A stretch of DNA of 64,000 bases, taken from positions 1-64,000 of the forward strand of contig CAZQIV010000010.1 of assembly GCA_964593705.1 (NCBI GenBank), read 5' to 3'. The position numbers and the translations under genes were made by a program. The DNA comes from SABY01 sp964593705 (lineage in GTDB: Bacteria > Bacteroidota > Bacteroidia > Bacteroidales > 4484-276). Each line of letters starts with the position of its first letter. The stretch's first letter is position 1. The notes under the pieces were generated by a model that was not told the DNA's origin, searched no databases, and was given only the letters and a program-made list of their open reading frames with translations. Below, one piece after another: positions 42,037 through 51,275 of this stretch.

Positions 42037-42298
42037 AAACAGAAAGTTTGATTTAATTACTAAAGGTAAATGTGTTTGCAGGCTGCTGTATTTTTAGTTT
42101 AATTTTTATTGGACAAGTTTTGGCTGTGGCCTTAATGAATAAAAAATCTGCAGTGGATTAAAGTCGATCTTTAAAGTAACATTTAGAAAAATATACGATT
42201 TCAGATTAACGATTTCAGATTTAAGATGTTGGTAATATTCAACAAAATCTAAAACCTAAAATCGTTAATCGTCAATCTTAAATCAAAACATTTTGTGT

Positions 42299-42874
42299 TT
42301 AGGGCATGGTTTCCACCACCCTCACATCGCCGAGCAGCACATCCCAGAAACCAATGATACGGCCTCCGATTTGTGTTTGCTTACGCTCCACGTAAACCGT
42401 AATATCCTTTTTGGTTGTATCAACATACTTGAGCTTATCGCCCGAACGGCCTTCAAAACGCTGGTAAATGGTAATTACGCCCACATACCTCCCATCGGGC
42501 TGACGTTCGAGGTCAGAAATATATTCGATGTTGAACCACTCAATATTAACTTTATCATAGTTCAATGCCATCAACCTTTCCAGGTAGGTTCTGATGCCGT
42601 AGTATTTCACCTCTTTCTTGTTCATCGATGATACACCCATCTGGGCATCATCGGTAAAAAGCTCAAGGGTACGTTCGATTACCCTGTTTGCTTCTGACCA
42701 CGGCGTTTCTTTATCGCCAATAATGCTGATGTATTTGCTAAGGTCTCTTACTTTTTCGAGTGCAAGACTGTCGATGGCCATTTTCCGCTTTGGGCTAATA
42801 TCGTCTTGTGCAACTGCTGCCTGGCTAATAAATACAGCCAGTGCTATCCAAATAATATTTTTAAATGCTTTCAT
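42299..42874 (-). CDS. Secreted NTF2/SnoaL-like protein
   Basis: 191 residues with a signal peptide (1-22, ending AVAQ). It has an alpha+beta layout compatible with an NTF2-like cone (LSKYISIIGDKETPWSEA, IERTLELFTDDAQMGVSS, YVGVITIYQRFEGR, KDITVYVERKQTQIGG), but no catalytic residues are recognised. It starts 6 bases after the lipoprotein gene upstream. The N-terminal helix IIGDKETPWSEANRVIER resembles a segment of the LRR protein (FNTIGDPEVPVKEKDIIINQ), hinting that both share a module. Confidence 0.55.
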   Translation of the reverse strand: MKAFKNIIWIALAVFISQAAVAQDDISPKRKMAIDSLALEKVRDLSKYISIIGDKETPWSEANRVIERTLELFTDDAQMGVSSMNKKEVKYYGIRTYLERLMALNYDKVNIEWFNIEYISDLERQPDGRYVGVITIYQRFEGRSGDKLKYVDTTKKDITVYVERKQTQIGGRIIGFWDVLLGDVRVVETMP

Positions 42875-42880
42875 GTTGTT

Positions 42881-43540
42881 TTACTTCTTTATTAGTTCCA
42901 ATTCAGTAATTTTCCCACTGGCATCAAATTGCACATTGTGAATGTTGTTCACATTTTTATGCTGGTCTTTAATATACTCCAGGTATTTTTTAATGGTGGT
43001 AGGCCTGTCGTAATCCTTTGTTGATCCTTCGATGTAGGTAATTATCAAGACAGGAACATCAGGAGAAGCAAAAAATCTGAGTGCTTCATTAATTTTGGTG
43101 TTGCCCATTTCCATTGATTTGGAGTTTGCAATATCGGAAAATAAGTTTTCAATTTTACTAAACTTTTGTTCTTCTGCATTCTGTGCCTCAAGTTCTTTTC
43201 TTCTTTTCTCCTCCTCCATTTGTTTTGCTTTCGCCTTTTGGGCAGCAAGTACTTCCTGGGCTTTCGCAATAAGCGCATCTACTTCAGGGTCTTCAAGGTT
43301 CATCCCTTTAACTTCCGATACTTTGACCTCTTTTTCCTGTAGCGACATATTTCCCTGGTCGTTTATTACCATCAACAAATCCAGTTTGGCTTGTTCAATC
43401 TGTGCTGCTCTTTCAGCTGCTGCTTGTTCGGCAGCAATTTTCTTTTGGCTTTTACAACTTGTAAATCCTCCGGCAACAATTATTGCTAGGGCAAGCATCA
43501 AAAGCCTAACCTTAAAAATTGATTTAATTTCTTTTCTCAT
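42881..43540 (-). CDS. Coiled-coil lipoprotein
   Basis: 219 residues. Lipobox GGFTSC after a hydrophobic N terminus (about 12-29), then an Ala/Glu/Lys/Gln-rich coiled coil (about 34-125), then a small C-terminal alpha+beta domain (FFASPDVPVLIITYIEG ... ITELELIKK). It also contains ENLFSDIANSKSMEMGNTKI, reminiscent of the domain in the two neighbours downstream. First gene of the envelope-protein group. Confidence 0.65.
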   Translation of the reverse strand: MRKEIKSIFKVRLLMLALAIIVAGGFTSCKSQKKIAAEQAAAERAAQIEQAKLDLLMVINDQGNMSLQEKEVKVSEVKGMNLEDPEVDALIAKAQEVLAAQKAKAKQMEEEKRRKELEAQNAEEQKFSKIENLFSDIANSKSMEMGNTKINEALRFFASPDVPVLIITYIEGSTKDYDRPTTIKKYLEYIKDQHKNVNNIHNVQFDASGKITELELIKK

Positions 43541-43583
43541 TTTTATTTAAATTAATAGTTTGATTTATAGACTGTAACTCTTG

Positions 43584-43591
43584 CAAAGTTA
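43584..43591 (-). promoter_or_regulatory. -7 promoter element upstream of the lipoprotein gene
   Basis: Reverse-strand TAACTTTG (TAnnTTTG) lies 44 bases before the start codon at 43540, so the leftward envelope group has its own promoter. Confidence 0.45.
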
Positions 43592-43654
43592 AATATTTAA
43601 CAATCCTGAAAAATCAGGGGTTTGTATTTTTATCCACGATTTTATGAACATATT

Positions 43655-43680
43655 AAAAAACCCCCGTTGTAAACGAGGGT
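43655..43680 (-). terminator. Intrinsic terminator of the C1B peptidase gene
   Basis: On the reverse strand ACCCTCGTT - TACA - ACGGGGGT is followed by T6. The stem contains one G-T pair. It lies 35 bases behind the peptidase stop codon. Confidence 0.8.
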
Positions 43681-43714
43681 CCGGATTATTTATTTCGATT
43701 AAATGTAAATATCA

Positions 43715-44917
43715 TTAAAGTCCCATTTCCTTAGCTATCTTTTTGGGGATGGTGTTTTTGTTTACCATAATATCGATGGTTTTGTAGCGTACAAAAGCTT
43801 CGGATGCATAGAAATATCCATAGTAGATGTGGCCTTTGGTGCCCCACGAATTTTTGATGATATAGTATTTCATTCCGTTCTGATCGTTGGCTGTGCCAAC
43901 TATTTCCATTCCGTGATCATCTGTTGTAGAATAATTGTCGAAGTCTTTTTGGCGTAATTCCTGGGTAATTACTTTTTCCTTTACTGGTTCGTCAAAGCTG
44001 TAAAGCATTTCGCTTTTTTCTTTTTTGGTCAGTTTTTCCCATTTTTCTTTTTCGGTTCCTGATAAATCATTTTTATCATCATCGGGAACTACAGCAATGC
44101 CGTTACTCCACGAAAATCCTTTTTCGCTAATATCGGCACCCCATGCTACAGTATGTCCTTTTTCGAGCGAATTATCAATAACCGCCATCATTTCATCAAG
44201 AGGAACATTATAGATTTCTCCAAGTCTCCAGTTGTCGGGTACTTCGAGAATAAATTCCTTATAAAATGGATGATGGGTGTATGAGCCAATTTCAACATAA
44301 TCGTTCATATCGAGCCCAAGTTCGGCTGCAAAAGATTTTGGTGTGTATTCTTTTCCGTTGTAGGTAAAGGTTTCAGGATATTCACCAATGTATGCATCCA
44401 ACAATCCATCAAACCCATTTCCCCAAACGGGTGTAAGTTTTTTGTTTTTATTTTCGATAACACCTTTCATATAGTCGCCAAAAACCTCATCCATTTCGCC
44501 ATGCACAAAATATTCTTCACCGATTACAAGGCCGTTAAATACAGATTCAGGAACAACTCCCTTTTCAAGGATAACTTGAGTTACATCGTGAAATGCACCA
44601 CCACCACCAAAATTGAGGTTTCCATGCCAGCGAACATATTGATCAGCTTTTTGCTGATATGAAACCCTGATAATAAAAGCTTCAGAAAGGTCATATTCAC
44701 CTTTTCCCTCCTTTAACAGCTCCGACTCAAGAAAGGCAAGGCCCGAATAGCTCCAGCAGGTTCCCGAGCGGTATTGATTTTTAACAGGAGTATTGTCGAG
44801 CCTGATAAGATCAGTAAATTCATACCCGTGTTTCTTTTTGTTTTCTTCCTGGGCAATACCCGGAAAAGCGATCATTAATGCCATGATCAGGGAGGTGATT
44901 GAGAGAATTTTTGTCAT
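43715..44917 (-). CDS. Secreted C1B cysteine peptidase (bleomycin hydrolase-like)
   Basis: 400 residues with a signal peptide (1-22, ending GIAQ). Papain-fold catalytic residues: Gln48 in VKNQ, Cys54 in SGTCWSYSG, His in TDDHGMEIVG and Asn in IKNSWGTKGH. A large insert between Cys and His is typical of the C1B/aminopeptidase C family. Bacteroidota commonly carry such secreted homologues. It should trim peptides outside the cytoplasm. It is a single-gene unit with its own terminator. Confidence 0.9.
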   Translation of the reverse strand: MTKILSITSLIMALMIAFPGIAQEENKKKHGYEFTDLIRLDNTPVKNQYRSGTCWSYSGLAFLESELLKEGKGEYDLSEAFIIRVSYQQKADQYVRWHGNLNFGGGGAFHDVTQVILEKGVVPESVFNGLVIGEEYFVHGEMDEVFGDYMKGVIENKNKKLTPVWGNGFDGLLDAYIGEYPETFTYNGKEYTPKSFAAELGLDMNDYVEIGSYTHHPFYKEFILEVPDNWRLGEIYNVPLDEMMAVIDNSLEKGHTVAWGADISEKGFSWSNGIAVVPDDDKNDLSGTEKEKWEKLTKKEKSEMLYSFDEPVKEKVITQELRQKDFDNYSTTDDHGMEIVGTANDQNGMKYYIIKNSWGTKGHIYYGYFYASEAFVRYKTIDIMVNKNTIPKKIAKEMGL

Positions 44918-44965
44918 TTGATTTATTTTAAATTATGAGAAATATTTAACCGCCAAAATTAAATA

Positions 44966-45000
44966 AAAAAAAGGCTATCAAATACATGATAGCCTTTAAA
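44966..45000. terminator. Bidirectional intrinsic terminator
   Basis: AAAGGCTATCA and TGATAGCCTTT are perfect 11-base arms with AATACA in the loop, preceded by a run of A residues. Read leftwards this gives a hairpin followed by T8, suited to end the response-regulator transcript from 45195. The remainder of the spacer has no gene. Confidence 0.75.
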
Positions 45001-45194
45001 ATACCGATTTTCCCCATATTTACCCCCTAGCATATTTTGAAGAATTGCTTTCGCAAATATCTGTCTGGAGAACTACAAGTTAAAAATAGTAGTTAATCAA
45101 GTTAATATTGATTAAAATTTCATGACAGATATAACCCGGTATTTTTTTAACCTAAAAAACCCAGTCATTATGAAAACCTTATCTTAATATCGAA

Positions 45195-45662
45195 TTAAAC
45201 AATGAACGATTCGAAAATTTTATTTCCAGCATTTACTTTTCCGCATAGGGCATTATTGTAAATTTCAAGCAGCATTTCATTTTTTAATGGTTTCATCATA
45301 AATCCCTTAACCATTTCAAATTTTAAAGCCTTTCGGTAATCGGAAAAAAACTGCGATGATGTAAGTATTATTAGTTGGATTTTAGTTTTGCTTTTTACAA
45401 TTAAATCACTAAACTGCGGGATAAAATCCCATCCTTTAGCTTCATCCATCATCACTTCAAGAAGTATTAAGTTTGGAATCATCGCAGATTCTTTTCCTAA
45501 GTGTTGCCCGAGAAATTCTAGTGCGTCATTAGTATCGTAATATTCAATAATGTCTTGTTCTTCAACAACAGATTTCAACTTCATTTTCGAAAGCATTACA
45601 CTAAACGGATCATCATCTATGAGCATGATTCGCTTTGGTATGTGCTGAAGTTCATTGTCCAT
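45195..45662 (-). CDS. Receiver-only protein with Glu in place of the phospho-Asp
   Basis: 155 residues with the receiver fold: acidic cluster Asp16-18 (MLIDDDPFS), strand LILLEVMMDEAKGW, LTSS switch region and MMKPLK with the conserved Lys. At the phospho-acceptor position (normally LLDxxMP) Glu69 replaces Asp and the Pro is lost. It may be permanently in an active-like state or insensitive to phosphorylation. There is no output domain. A TAnnTTTG element (45688-45695, reverse) lies 26 bases upstream. Confidence 0.8.
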   Translation of the reverse strand: MDNELQHIPKRIMLIDDDPFSVMLSKMKLKSVVEEQDIIEYYDTNDALEFLGQHLGKESAMIPNLILLEVMMDEAKGWDFIPQFSDLIVKSKTKIQLIILTSSQFFSDYRKALKFEMVKGFMMKPLKNEMLLEIYNNALCGKVNAGNKIFESFIV

Positions 45663-45782
45663 TGTTTCAAACTTTACTAATTATTTACAAAAGTAGCACA
45701 TCAATAAACAATAATAAACCCGTAAAAAACGTATTTTTCAAGTAGGTAAAAACACCTATTAGCATCAGAATATCCCTCGCAA

Positions 45783-46175
45783 TTATCCAACTTCAATACT
45801 TACATACCGCTCCCCTTTTTGAATGGCAGCAAGGGCATCTTTCATTTCATTTCTCGATTTATCTACAAGTAAATACGCAGAAGCTCCGGCTTGCATTATT
45901 GGTCTTACCAAGCTTAATTCGTTGTAGATATGAAGGGCAATAATTTTAGGTTTTGGAAAAACTTCCCTGATTTCGGCAATGAGTAACCTTGTGTTTTTTT
46001 TGATGCTTGTAAGATCTATAACAATAATATCAGCATCCCCGAGCTTTTTAATTTCATTTGTATTCATTGGTTTTTCATAATCTACAGCACAAACCTCAAA
46101 ATCAGTTTCCTCGTTTAGGGATTCACTTATGGCTTTTCTCACACCAATATTTTGACCAATAACTGCTATTTTCAT
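45783..46175 (-). CDS. NarL-like receiver domain without output domain
   Basis: 130 residues. Fold of a NarL/LuxR-type receiver (VIDLTSIKKNTRLLIAEI, IIALHIYNELSLVRPIMQAG, ASAYLLVDKS...EMKDALAAIQKGERYVS). The phospho-acceptor Asp is kept in IVIDLT, but the N-terminal acidic pair is replaced (VIGQNIGVRK). The LuxR helix-turn-helix that normally follows is absent. It could act as a stand-alone or degenerate regulator. A -7 element (46195-46202, reverse) lies 20 bases upstream. Confidence 0.75.
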   Translation of the reverse strand: MKIAVIGQNIGVRKAISESLNEETDFEVCAVDYEKPMNTNEIKKLGDADIIVIDLTSIKKNTRLLIAEIREVFPKPKIIALHIYNELSLVRPIMQAGASAYLLVDKSRNEMKDALAAIQKGERYVSIEVG

Positions 46176-46194
46176 AAATGAGGAAATTAATTCT

Positions 46195-46202
46195 CAAAAG
46201 TA
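46195..46202 (-). promoter_or_regulatory. -7 element of the NarL-like receiver gene
   Basis: Reverse-strand TACTTTTG fits TAnnTTTG, 20 bases before the start codon at 46175. It faces away from the Nudix promoter at 46290. Confidence 0.45.
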
Positions 46203-46289
46203 AAAAAGTGTATTCTGATATGTTTAAGTAAAATAGCTTAGTTTTTAAATATGTAAAACTACCTATCACGCGATGTAAATGAAATGTCC

Positions 46290-46297
46290 TACCTTTG
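46290..46297 (+). promoter_or_regulatory. -7 element of the Nudix gene
   Basis: TACCTTTG fits TAnnTTTG and lies 15 bases before the ATG at 46313. It supports that start over the overlapping TTG at 46295. Confidence 0.45.
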
Positions 46298-46312
46298 AAA
46301 AAATATCTTGCA

Positions 46313-46774
46313 ATGGCTTACACTTATAATTATCCAAGGGCATCTGTTACTGTAGATATTGTAATACTATGCCCGCATGAAAAACAAACAAAGCTGTTAC
46401 TCATCCAGCGGGGAAATGAGCCTTACAAAAATAAATGGGCTTTCCCCGGCGGCTTTATTGAAATGGATGAAATGTTGGTGGAATCGGCTGTGCGAGAACT
46501 GCACGAGGAGACAGGATTACAGGGAGTAAAGCTACAACAGTTCCGGGCTTATGGCGATCCGGGGCGGGACCCCAGAGGCAGAACAGTGTCGGTGGTTTTT
46601 TATGGATTTACTGATATTAAAAACTCAATTGTAGCCGGGTCTGATGATGCAAAAAATGCAGCTTGGTTTAGCCTCGACAATATCCCTGACATGGCTTTTG
46701 ATCATAATTTAGTGCTGGATGAGTTGATCGGTTTTTTGAAAATTAACACTGAACAGAAAATTTGCCAAGACTAA
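46313..46774 (+). CDS. Nudix hydrolase
   Basis: 153 residues from the ATG at 46313 (MAYTYNYPRASVTVD). The Nudix box is complete at residues 46-69: GG...E...A.REL.EETGL, with the catalytic Glu pair in RELHEETG. The flanks (KWAFPGGFIE, GDPGRDPRGRTVS) resemble ADP-ribose or nucleotide-sugar pyrophosphatases, but the substrate cannot be fixed. Single gene, divergent from the receiver genes. Confidence 0.9.
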   Translation: MAYTYNYPRASVTVDIVILCPHEKQTKLLLIQRGNEPYKNKWAFPGGFIEMDEMLVESAVRELHEETGLQGVKLQQFRAYGDPGRDPRGRTVSVVFYGFTDIKNSIVAGSDDAKNAAWFSLDNIPDMAFDHNLVLDELIGFLKINTEQKICQD

Positions 46775-46811
46775 TAGTTGACTAAAAAACGATTTTTGTG
46801 CCCACTTTGGC

Positions 46812-47843
46812 TCAGGACGAAAAATAGTGATTTTTGTTGACCATCAAAACAGGTCTTTTAGGATTATAATCAGTATCGGCCAATTGGAGTCCTGCCGAAA
46901 TAGCGCCAACAGCAAACAGGCGTTCAACAGCGTGGGCCAGGGTTCCGTCTTTCTGGCCTTCTTCAATTTCAAAGTCGTTCCCGGAAAGGCCAAGATCCAA
47001 AATTGGAACTAAAACTTCCTTACGGGCATAAAACATCGAACCGGCAACAAAATTCAGATCACTCAATTTATCATCTGCCACCTCCATTCGATTGCTTAAA
47101 ACTTTAACTATTTCACCATTTGAACCATAATAATTTTGCATCGACAAAATATTTTCCGAGGGGCCAATTATTCCAACATCAGGATTATTATTAAAAATGC
47201 TTACAGCAGCATCTATCCTGCCTTTACCAATTAGTTTCAAAAACAAATCGTTCCGCCAGTGAACCCGGCGATTCAGGTGGTTTGAACCTTTGGTATGAAG
47301 TTTTAATATCAAATCATTTCCATCGGCAAATACCCGGGGCAATATTTTTAAAAATGGCAGGATATCCCTTCCATGATTATTTGTATGCAAAAATTTTACA
47401 GATTGTATTTTTTCAGGAATTACATGCTTGTATTTGTCAAGGATACTTTGTGGGCCGGTTAAATAGAGTGTCAATTTTACATCGTGTTCCTGCGACAGCA
47501 GTTCAAGGATTTCATCAAATATTGATGAGTAGAAAACATGAACAACAATAGCTACTTTTATGTATTTTTTGCCGGCAGGCACAGACCCGGATGAAGAGAT
47601 TTGAATAGGATAAGAATTGAAAATTTTTCGCTTCCAGAATTCCGGCAACAGCACATTTAAATGCGTGTTTTTGTAAACCCGCGCATTTTTCCAGTTCAAA
47701 TAAATACCCCATCGTTTAAAAAAGAAAGGAAAGCACGTAAAAAGGATGTACTTAAGTTCCTCTTTGGTTGAGCGCCTAAGTGGAAAATATTTCCATAAGG
47801 TGTCGAAATTGTAAAACTTATATGATGGATTATTTTGTACCAT
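46812..47843 (-). CDS. RgpF-like (rhamnan synthesis F) protein
   Basis: 343 residues with the RgpF family features: VAIVVHVFYSSIFDEIL, NNHGRDILPFL, LILKLHTKGSNH...WRNDL, and FVAGSMFYARKEVL. These proteins are involved in cell-surface rhamnose-polysaccharide assembly, often fused to or next to glycosyltransferases. It lies 8 bases behind the 643-residue glycosyltransferase gene and is the last gene of the locus. Confidence 0.82.
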   Translation of the reverse strand: MVQNNPSYKFYNFDTLWKYFPLRRSTKEELKYILFTCFPFFFKRWGIYLNWKNARVYKNTHLNVLLPEFWKRKIFNSYPIQISSSGSVPAGKKYIKVAIVVHVFYSSIFDEILELLSQEHDVKLTLYLTGPQSILDKYKHVIPEKIQSVKFLHTNNHGRDILPFLKILPRVFADGNDLILKLHTKGSNHLNRRVHWRNDLFLKLIGKGRIDAAVSIFNNNPDVGIIGPSENILSMQNYYGSNGEIVKVLSNRMEVADDKLSDLNFVAGSMFYARKEVLVPILDLGLSGNDFEIEEGQKDGTLAHAVERLFAVGAISAGLQLADTDYNPKRPVLMVNKNHYFSS

Positions 47844-47851
47844 AATATTGG

Positions 47852-49783
47852 TTAAATACCCTCAATTCGTGGAGGCCAGGCAAGGCCAAAATTTTCATTT
47901 TCAAGGGTCAGGTTTGGAGAATAAGCAGGATCGTTCCTTATCAGCTTGCCCCACTTTTGCAGCATAAAATCATTTTCTTTCATAAATCGTTCTATCTTGT
48001 CGGGGTGAAAATCGTTTCCACGAGAAACGCTTTCGTGATGATACAACTCAGCGTAAGTAGTCCAGACAATCCTGTAGCCCAGGGCTTTAATTTTTAAGCA
48101 TAAGTCCACATCATTGAATGCAACAGTAAGATTTATTTCGTCAAATCCTTCTGCCTCTACAAAAATCTTTTTTTGAACTAACATGCATGCAGCTGTAACA
48201 GCCGAAAATTCCTGTATTACATTTGTCCGGTTGAAGTAGCTTACATCATTCTTTTCTAAATATTTATGACTATGCCCTGCCACACCGCCAATTCCTAAAA
48301 TCACCCCCGCATGTTGCAAGCTATCGTTTGGATACCACAATTTGGCACCCACTACCCCCACCCCTGGTTGTACGGCGTGGCCAACCATTTCAGAAAGCCA
48401 ATCAGGACTTATCACTTCAGTATCATCATTCAAAAAACAAATATATTCTCCTCTTGCATTTTTTACGGCCTGGTTATTTATCGCCGAAAAATTAAAGGGT
48501 CGTGTATCAGAAATGATTTTAACATGATTTTGATTTGTTAATTCCAAAAGAAAAGCTTTCGTTTCGGGATCGTCAGAATTATTATCCACAACAAGAACTT
48601 CAAAATTGGGCCAGGTGGTTTTAGAAATTATGCTTTCGATACAATTTGTAAGTATCTTTTTGTTGTTTTTTGAAGGAATAATAATGCTAATCTTTGGAGG
48701 ATTATCAGGCAGGCAATACTTAACCCTATAAGCCAGCGATGGCATTAATTCGACCTTTGCACTTACCTTAATTCGTTTTAGATGTTCTTCAAGGGCTTTT
48801 ATACCGGCGGCGAGAGCATACTTTTTAATTTCAGATCCCGAGGAGGTACTTTTTTGATGTACCCGCCAATGATATAAAATTCGAGGGATATGATAAATCT
48901 GATTGTGATTGATTTTTTCAATAAAGCGAAGCGCCAGGTCGTAGTCCTGCGAGCCTTCAAAGCCCTGACGAAAGCCACCGATTTTTTTCACAATTTCGGC
49001 ATGATAAACACCGAGGTGACTGATCATATTTTGCGACAGAAACAGGCTATAATTCCAATTGCATTTAAAGTAAGGATCCTTGCGCCATCCCTTCATGGTA
49101 ATTTTGTCTTCGTCAGAATAGATAAGACGAGCCTCTGAATTTTTATTAATGGTTTCGGCAACCCAAAATAGCGCATCTTGAGTTAATAAGTCGTCATGAT
49201 CCAATAATGTTATCCAATTTCCACCCGCCAATTCCAATGCACTGTTTGATGCAGCAGAGATATGGCCGTTTTCACTACGAAAATGAACTTTAATTCGTGG
49301 GTCAAGATGCTGATAATGCTTTAATACTTCAACAATTTCAGGATTGGTGGAGGCATCATCTGCAATGCACAGCTCCCAATTTTGATAAACCTGTGCTAAA
49401 ACCGATTCGATGGCAGCTTTTAACCATTTGGGATGTGGATTGTAAACCGGCAGTATTATCGAAATGAGAGGTGTTTGGTGAAAGGATATTATTAATCGTT
49501 TCAAACGCAAAGCTTTTTTGTGGTCAAAATTTGAATAAAGCCTGATCCACTTTTGGTAATCTCCGGTATCAATTTGATAATTGCTATTTATTTTTGCATG
49601 GCGAAAAACATACCCAGCTTTTTCAATAAGTCCTAAAAAACCCTGATCCTGATACACATTATGCATTTTTTTTAACAAAACCCCCAGCCCGCCAAGTTTT
49701 ACAATAAATTGCAGAATAAATCCAATCGAATAAAACAGCTTTGTGATTTTACCCAAAATTGAGTTAAGTATTTTATTCATCAC
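47852..49783 (-). CDS. Bifunctional GT2 glycosyltransferase
   Basis: 643 residues with two GT-A domains. The first (about 105-330) has ISIILPVYNPHPKW and a DHDD metal motif (195-198). The second (about 360-600) has KISIIIPSKNN, LNDDTEV, FNDVDLCLKIKALG and HHESVSRG. Such two-domain enzymes extend O-antigen or capsule glycans. Its start overlaps the upstream membrane protein gene by 11 bases. Confidence 0.9.
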   Translation of the reverse strand: MMNKILNSILGKITKLFYSIGFILQFIVKLGGLGVLLKKMHNVYQDQGFLGLIEKAGYVFRHAKINSNYQIDTGDYQKWIRLYSNFDHKKALRLKRLIISFHQTPLISIILPVYNPHPKWLKAAIESVLAQVYQNWELCIADDASTNPEIVEVLKHYQHLDPRIKVHFRSENGHISAASNSALELAGGNWITLLDHDDLLTQDALFWVAETINKNSEARLIYSDEDKITMKGWRKDPYFKCNWNYSLFLSQNMISHLGVYHAEIVKKIGGFRQGFEGSQDYDLALRFIEKINHNQIYHIPRILYHWRVHQKSTSSGSEIKKYALAAGIKALEEHLKRIKVSAKVELMPSLAYRVKYCLPDNPPKISIIIPSKNNKKILTNCIESIISKTTWPNFEVLVVDNNSDDPETKAFLLELTNQNHVKIISDTRPFNFSAINNQAVKNARGEYICFLNDDTEVISPDWLSEMVGHAVQPGVGVVGAKLWYPNDSLQHAGVILGIGGVAGHSHKYLEKNDVSYFNRTNVIQEFSAVTAACMLVQKKIFVEAEGFDEINLTVAFNDVDLCLKIKALGYRIVWTTYAELYHHESVSRGNDFHPDKIERFMKENDFMLQKWGKLIRNDPAYSPNLTLENENFGLAWPPRIEGI

Positions 49784-51134
49784 GATCTTTAAAGAAGTTA
49801 AGGTTCTTTTTTTCCAAAAATTTAAGTTTGGATACTATTCTTTCATTTTCAGGATACACTTTAAAATTCGCCGTCTTATTGCAGAATTCAATATCATGAT
49901 GTTTCAAATAACATTCAACCCAGGCTTTTTTGCCTTGCCTGTACCAGTTGATGGATTGTTTTTCAGCTGTAGATAAAACCTCTTTCCTTACAAACAGTAA
50001 AATTACTGCTGAAATAAGCAGGTATCTTTGCCAAAGTTTAAACTTTGGATTATTACTAAGTTCCAGATACACAAAATAAAGTGCTAAAATCCCGGGTATG
50101 GCATAGGGTACATATCGGGATGACAAAGCTGTTTCAAACCCAAGACAAACCCTGCCAACAGCAGTAAAAAAAGTAAAAAGAAGGGTAAAGGAAGACAGGT
50201 AGAAAATTATCATGCTTTTATTGCTTAGATAGCTGATAAAACTATAAACACTATAACAACATATCGCTATCAAGCCCAGGAATATTATAGAGCAGAATAC
50301 TCTGTTAACCAAAAAAACGATTCTAATATTGGGGAATTTATCTATCCCTAAAGCATGTCCGAATTGTATTGAAATAAACTTTACATATTCAAAGGGTTTG
50401 TCGTGTGGAAACTCAAAACAATCGGCGGCAGGTGCATTGGTGTAATTTATAAAAAACGACAAAAAGAATAAACATGCCATGATAAGGGAAACAATAGCCA
50501 CAACCCTGATTTTAAAAGTTGTTGCTTTGAGCGAGAAATAGACCAACAAAAGTATTATTGGAATGCCCGAAAATAATGCAAACCCTGTATAGCTTGTCAG
50601 GAAAACTAATAGAGCCATTAAAATAACTTTGAGTACTTGCCTGCTCATGGTGAGAATATATGCTGAAACTGTGACCAAAAAAACAGGTACCGTTCCATGA
50701 GCCGGATTGGGGGTCCCAATAAAAGTTTCGTATTGTAATAATGAAAAGTATGCCAATGGGATAACAATATCGATCCAGCTAAATTTACCCCATAGGCATC
50801 GTTTAATTTCCATGGCTATCAGGCAGGAAATCGCATAAACGCCTATCGATATAAAAACATCAACCCTGACATTCCAGCCTGAAAGTGGATAAACAACAGC
50901 CGTAAGCAAACCACCCAAGCCCTGTCGGTGTGGTCCATGCTGGCTCGCGAATACTTCCCAAAAATTTATTTTGTCTTTAAACAAAGGTTCTAAAAAATCC
51001 CATTGATCCCAAAACAAAACATTTACCGAGTTAATATTTACGAACCAGATTAACCTGATTAACAAAGCCAGGTAAACTGAGAATACCACCATAATGGAAA
51101 TTTTATTCCCGGTTTTAATATTTGAAAAATTCAC
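49773..51134 (-). CDS. Polytopic membrane protein, possibly GT-C-like
   Basis: 453 residues with about 9-11 transmembrane helices. An extracytoplasmic loop near the N terminus contains FWDQWDFLEPLF and HGPHRQGLG, i.e. an acidic/His-rich first loop as in lipid-linked-sugar-dependent GT-C enzymes. The family is not identified with certainty. The position between the ABC permease and the GT2 gene fits glycan modification at the outer face of the inner membrane. Confidence 0.6.
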   Translation of the reverse strand: MNFSNIKTGNKISIMVVFSVYLALLIRLIWFVNINSVNVLFWDQWDFLEPLFKDKINFWEVFASQHGPHRQGLGGLLTAVVYPLSGWNVRVDVFISIGVYAISCLIAMEIKRCLWGKFSWIDIVIPLAYFSLLQYETFIGTPNPAHGTVPVFLVTVSAYILTMSRQVLKVILMALLVFLTSYTGFALFSGIPIILLLVYFSLKATTFKIRVVAIVSLIMACLFFLSFFINYTNAPAADCFEFPHDKPFEYVKFISIQFGHALGIDKFPNIRIVFLVNRVFCSIIFLGLIAICCYSVYSFISYLSNKSMIIFYLSSFTLLFTFFTAVGRVCLGFETALSSRYVPYAIPGILALYFVYLELSNNPKFKLWQRYLLISAVILLFVRKEVLSTAEKQSINWYRQGKKAWVECYLKHHDIEFCNKTANFKVYPENERIVSKLKFLEKKNLNFFKDRDE

Positions 51135-51275
51135 AATTATTTCTTTAGAAAAATTATATTTCTATCAGTTATTTTGTTGACTTTCAAGTCCACTTTTCCG
51201 GATAGGCAAAGTAAATATTTTTTTAACCTTAAACTCATCGATCGAAAATAATGAGATTTATTGGAGTTAAACTTA

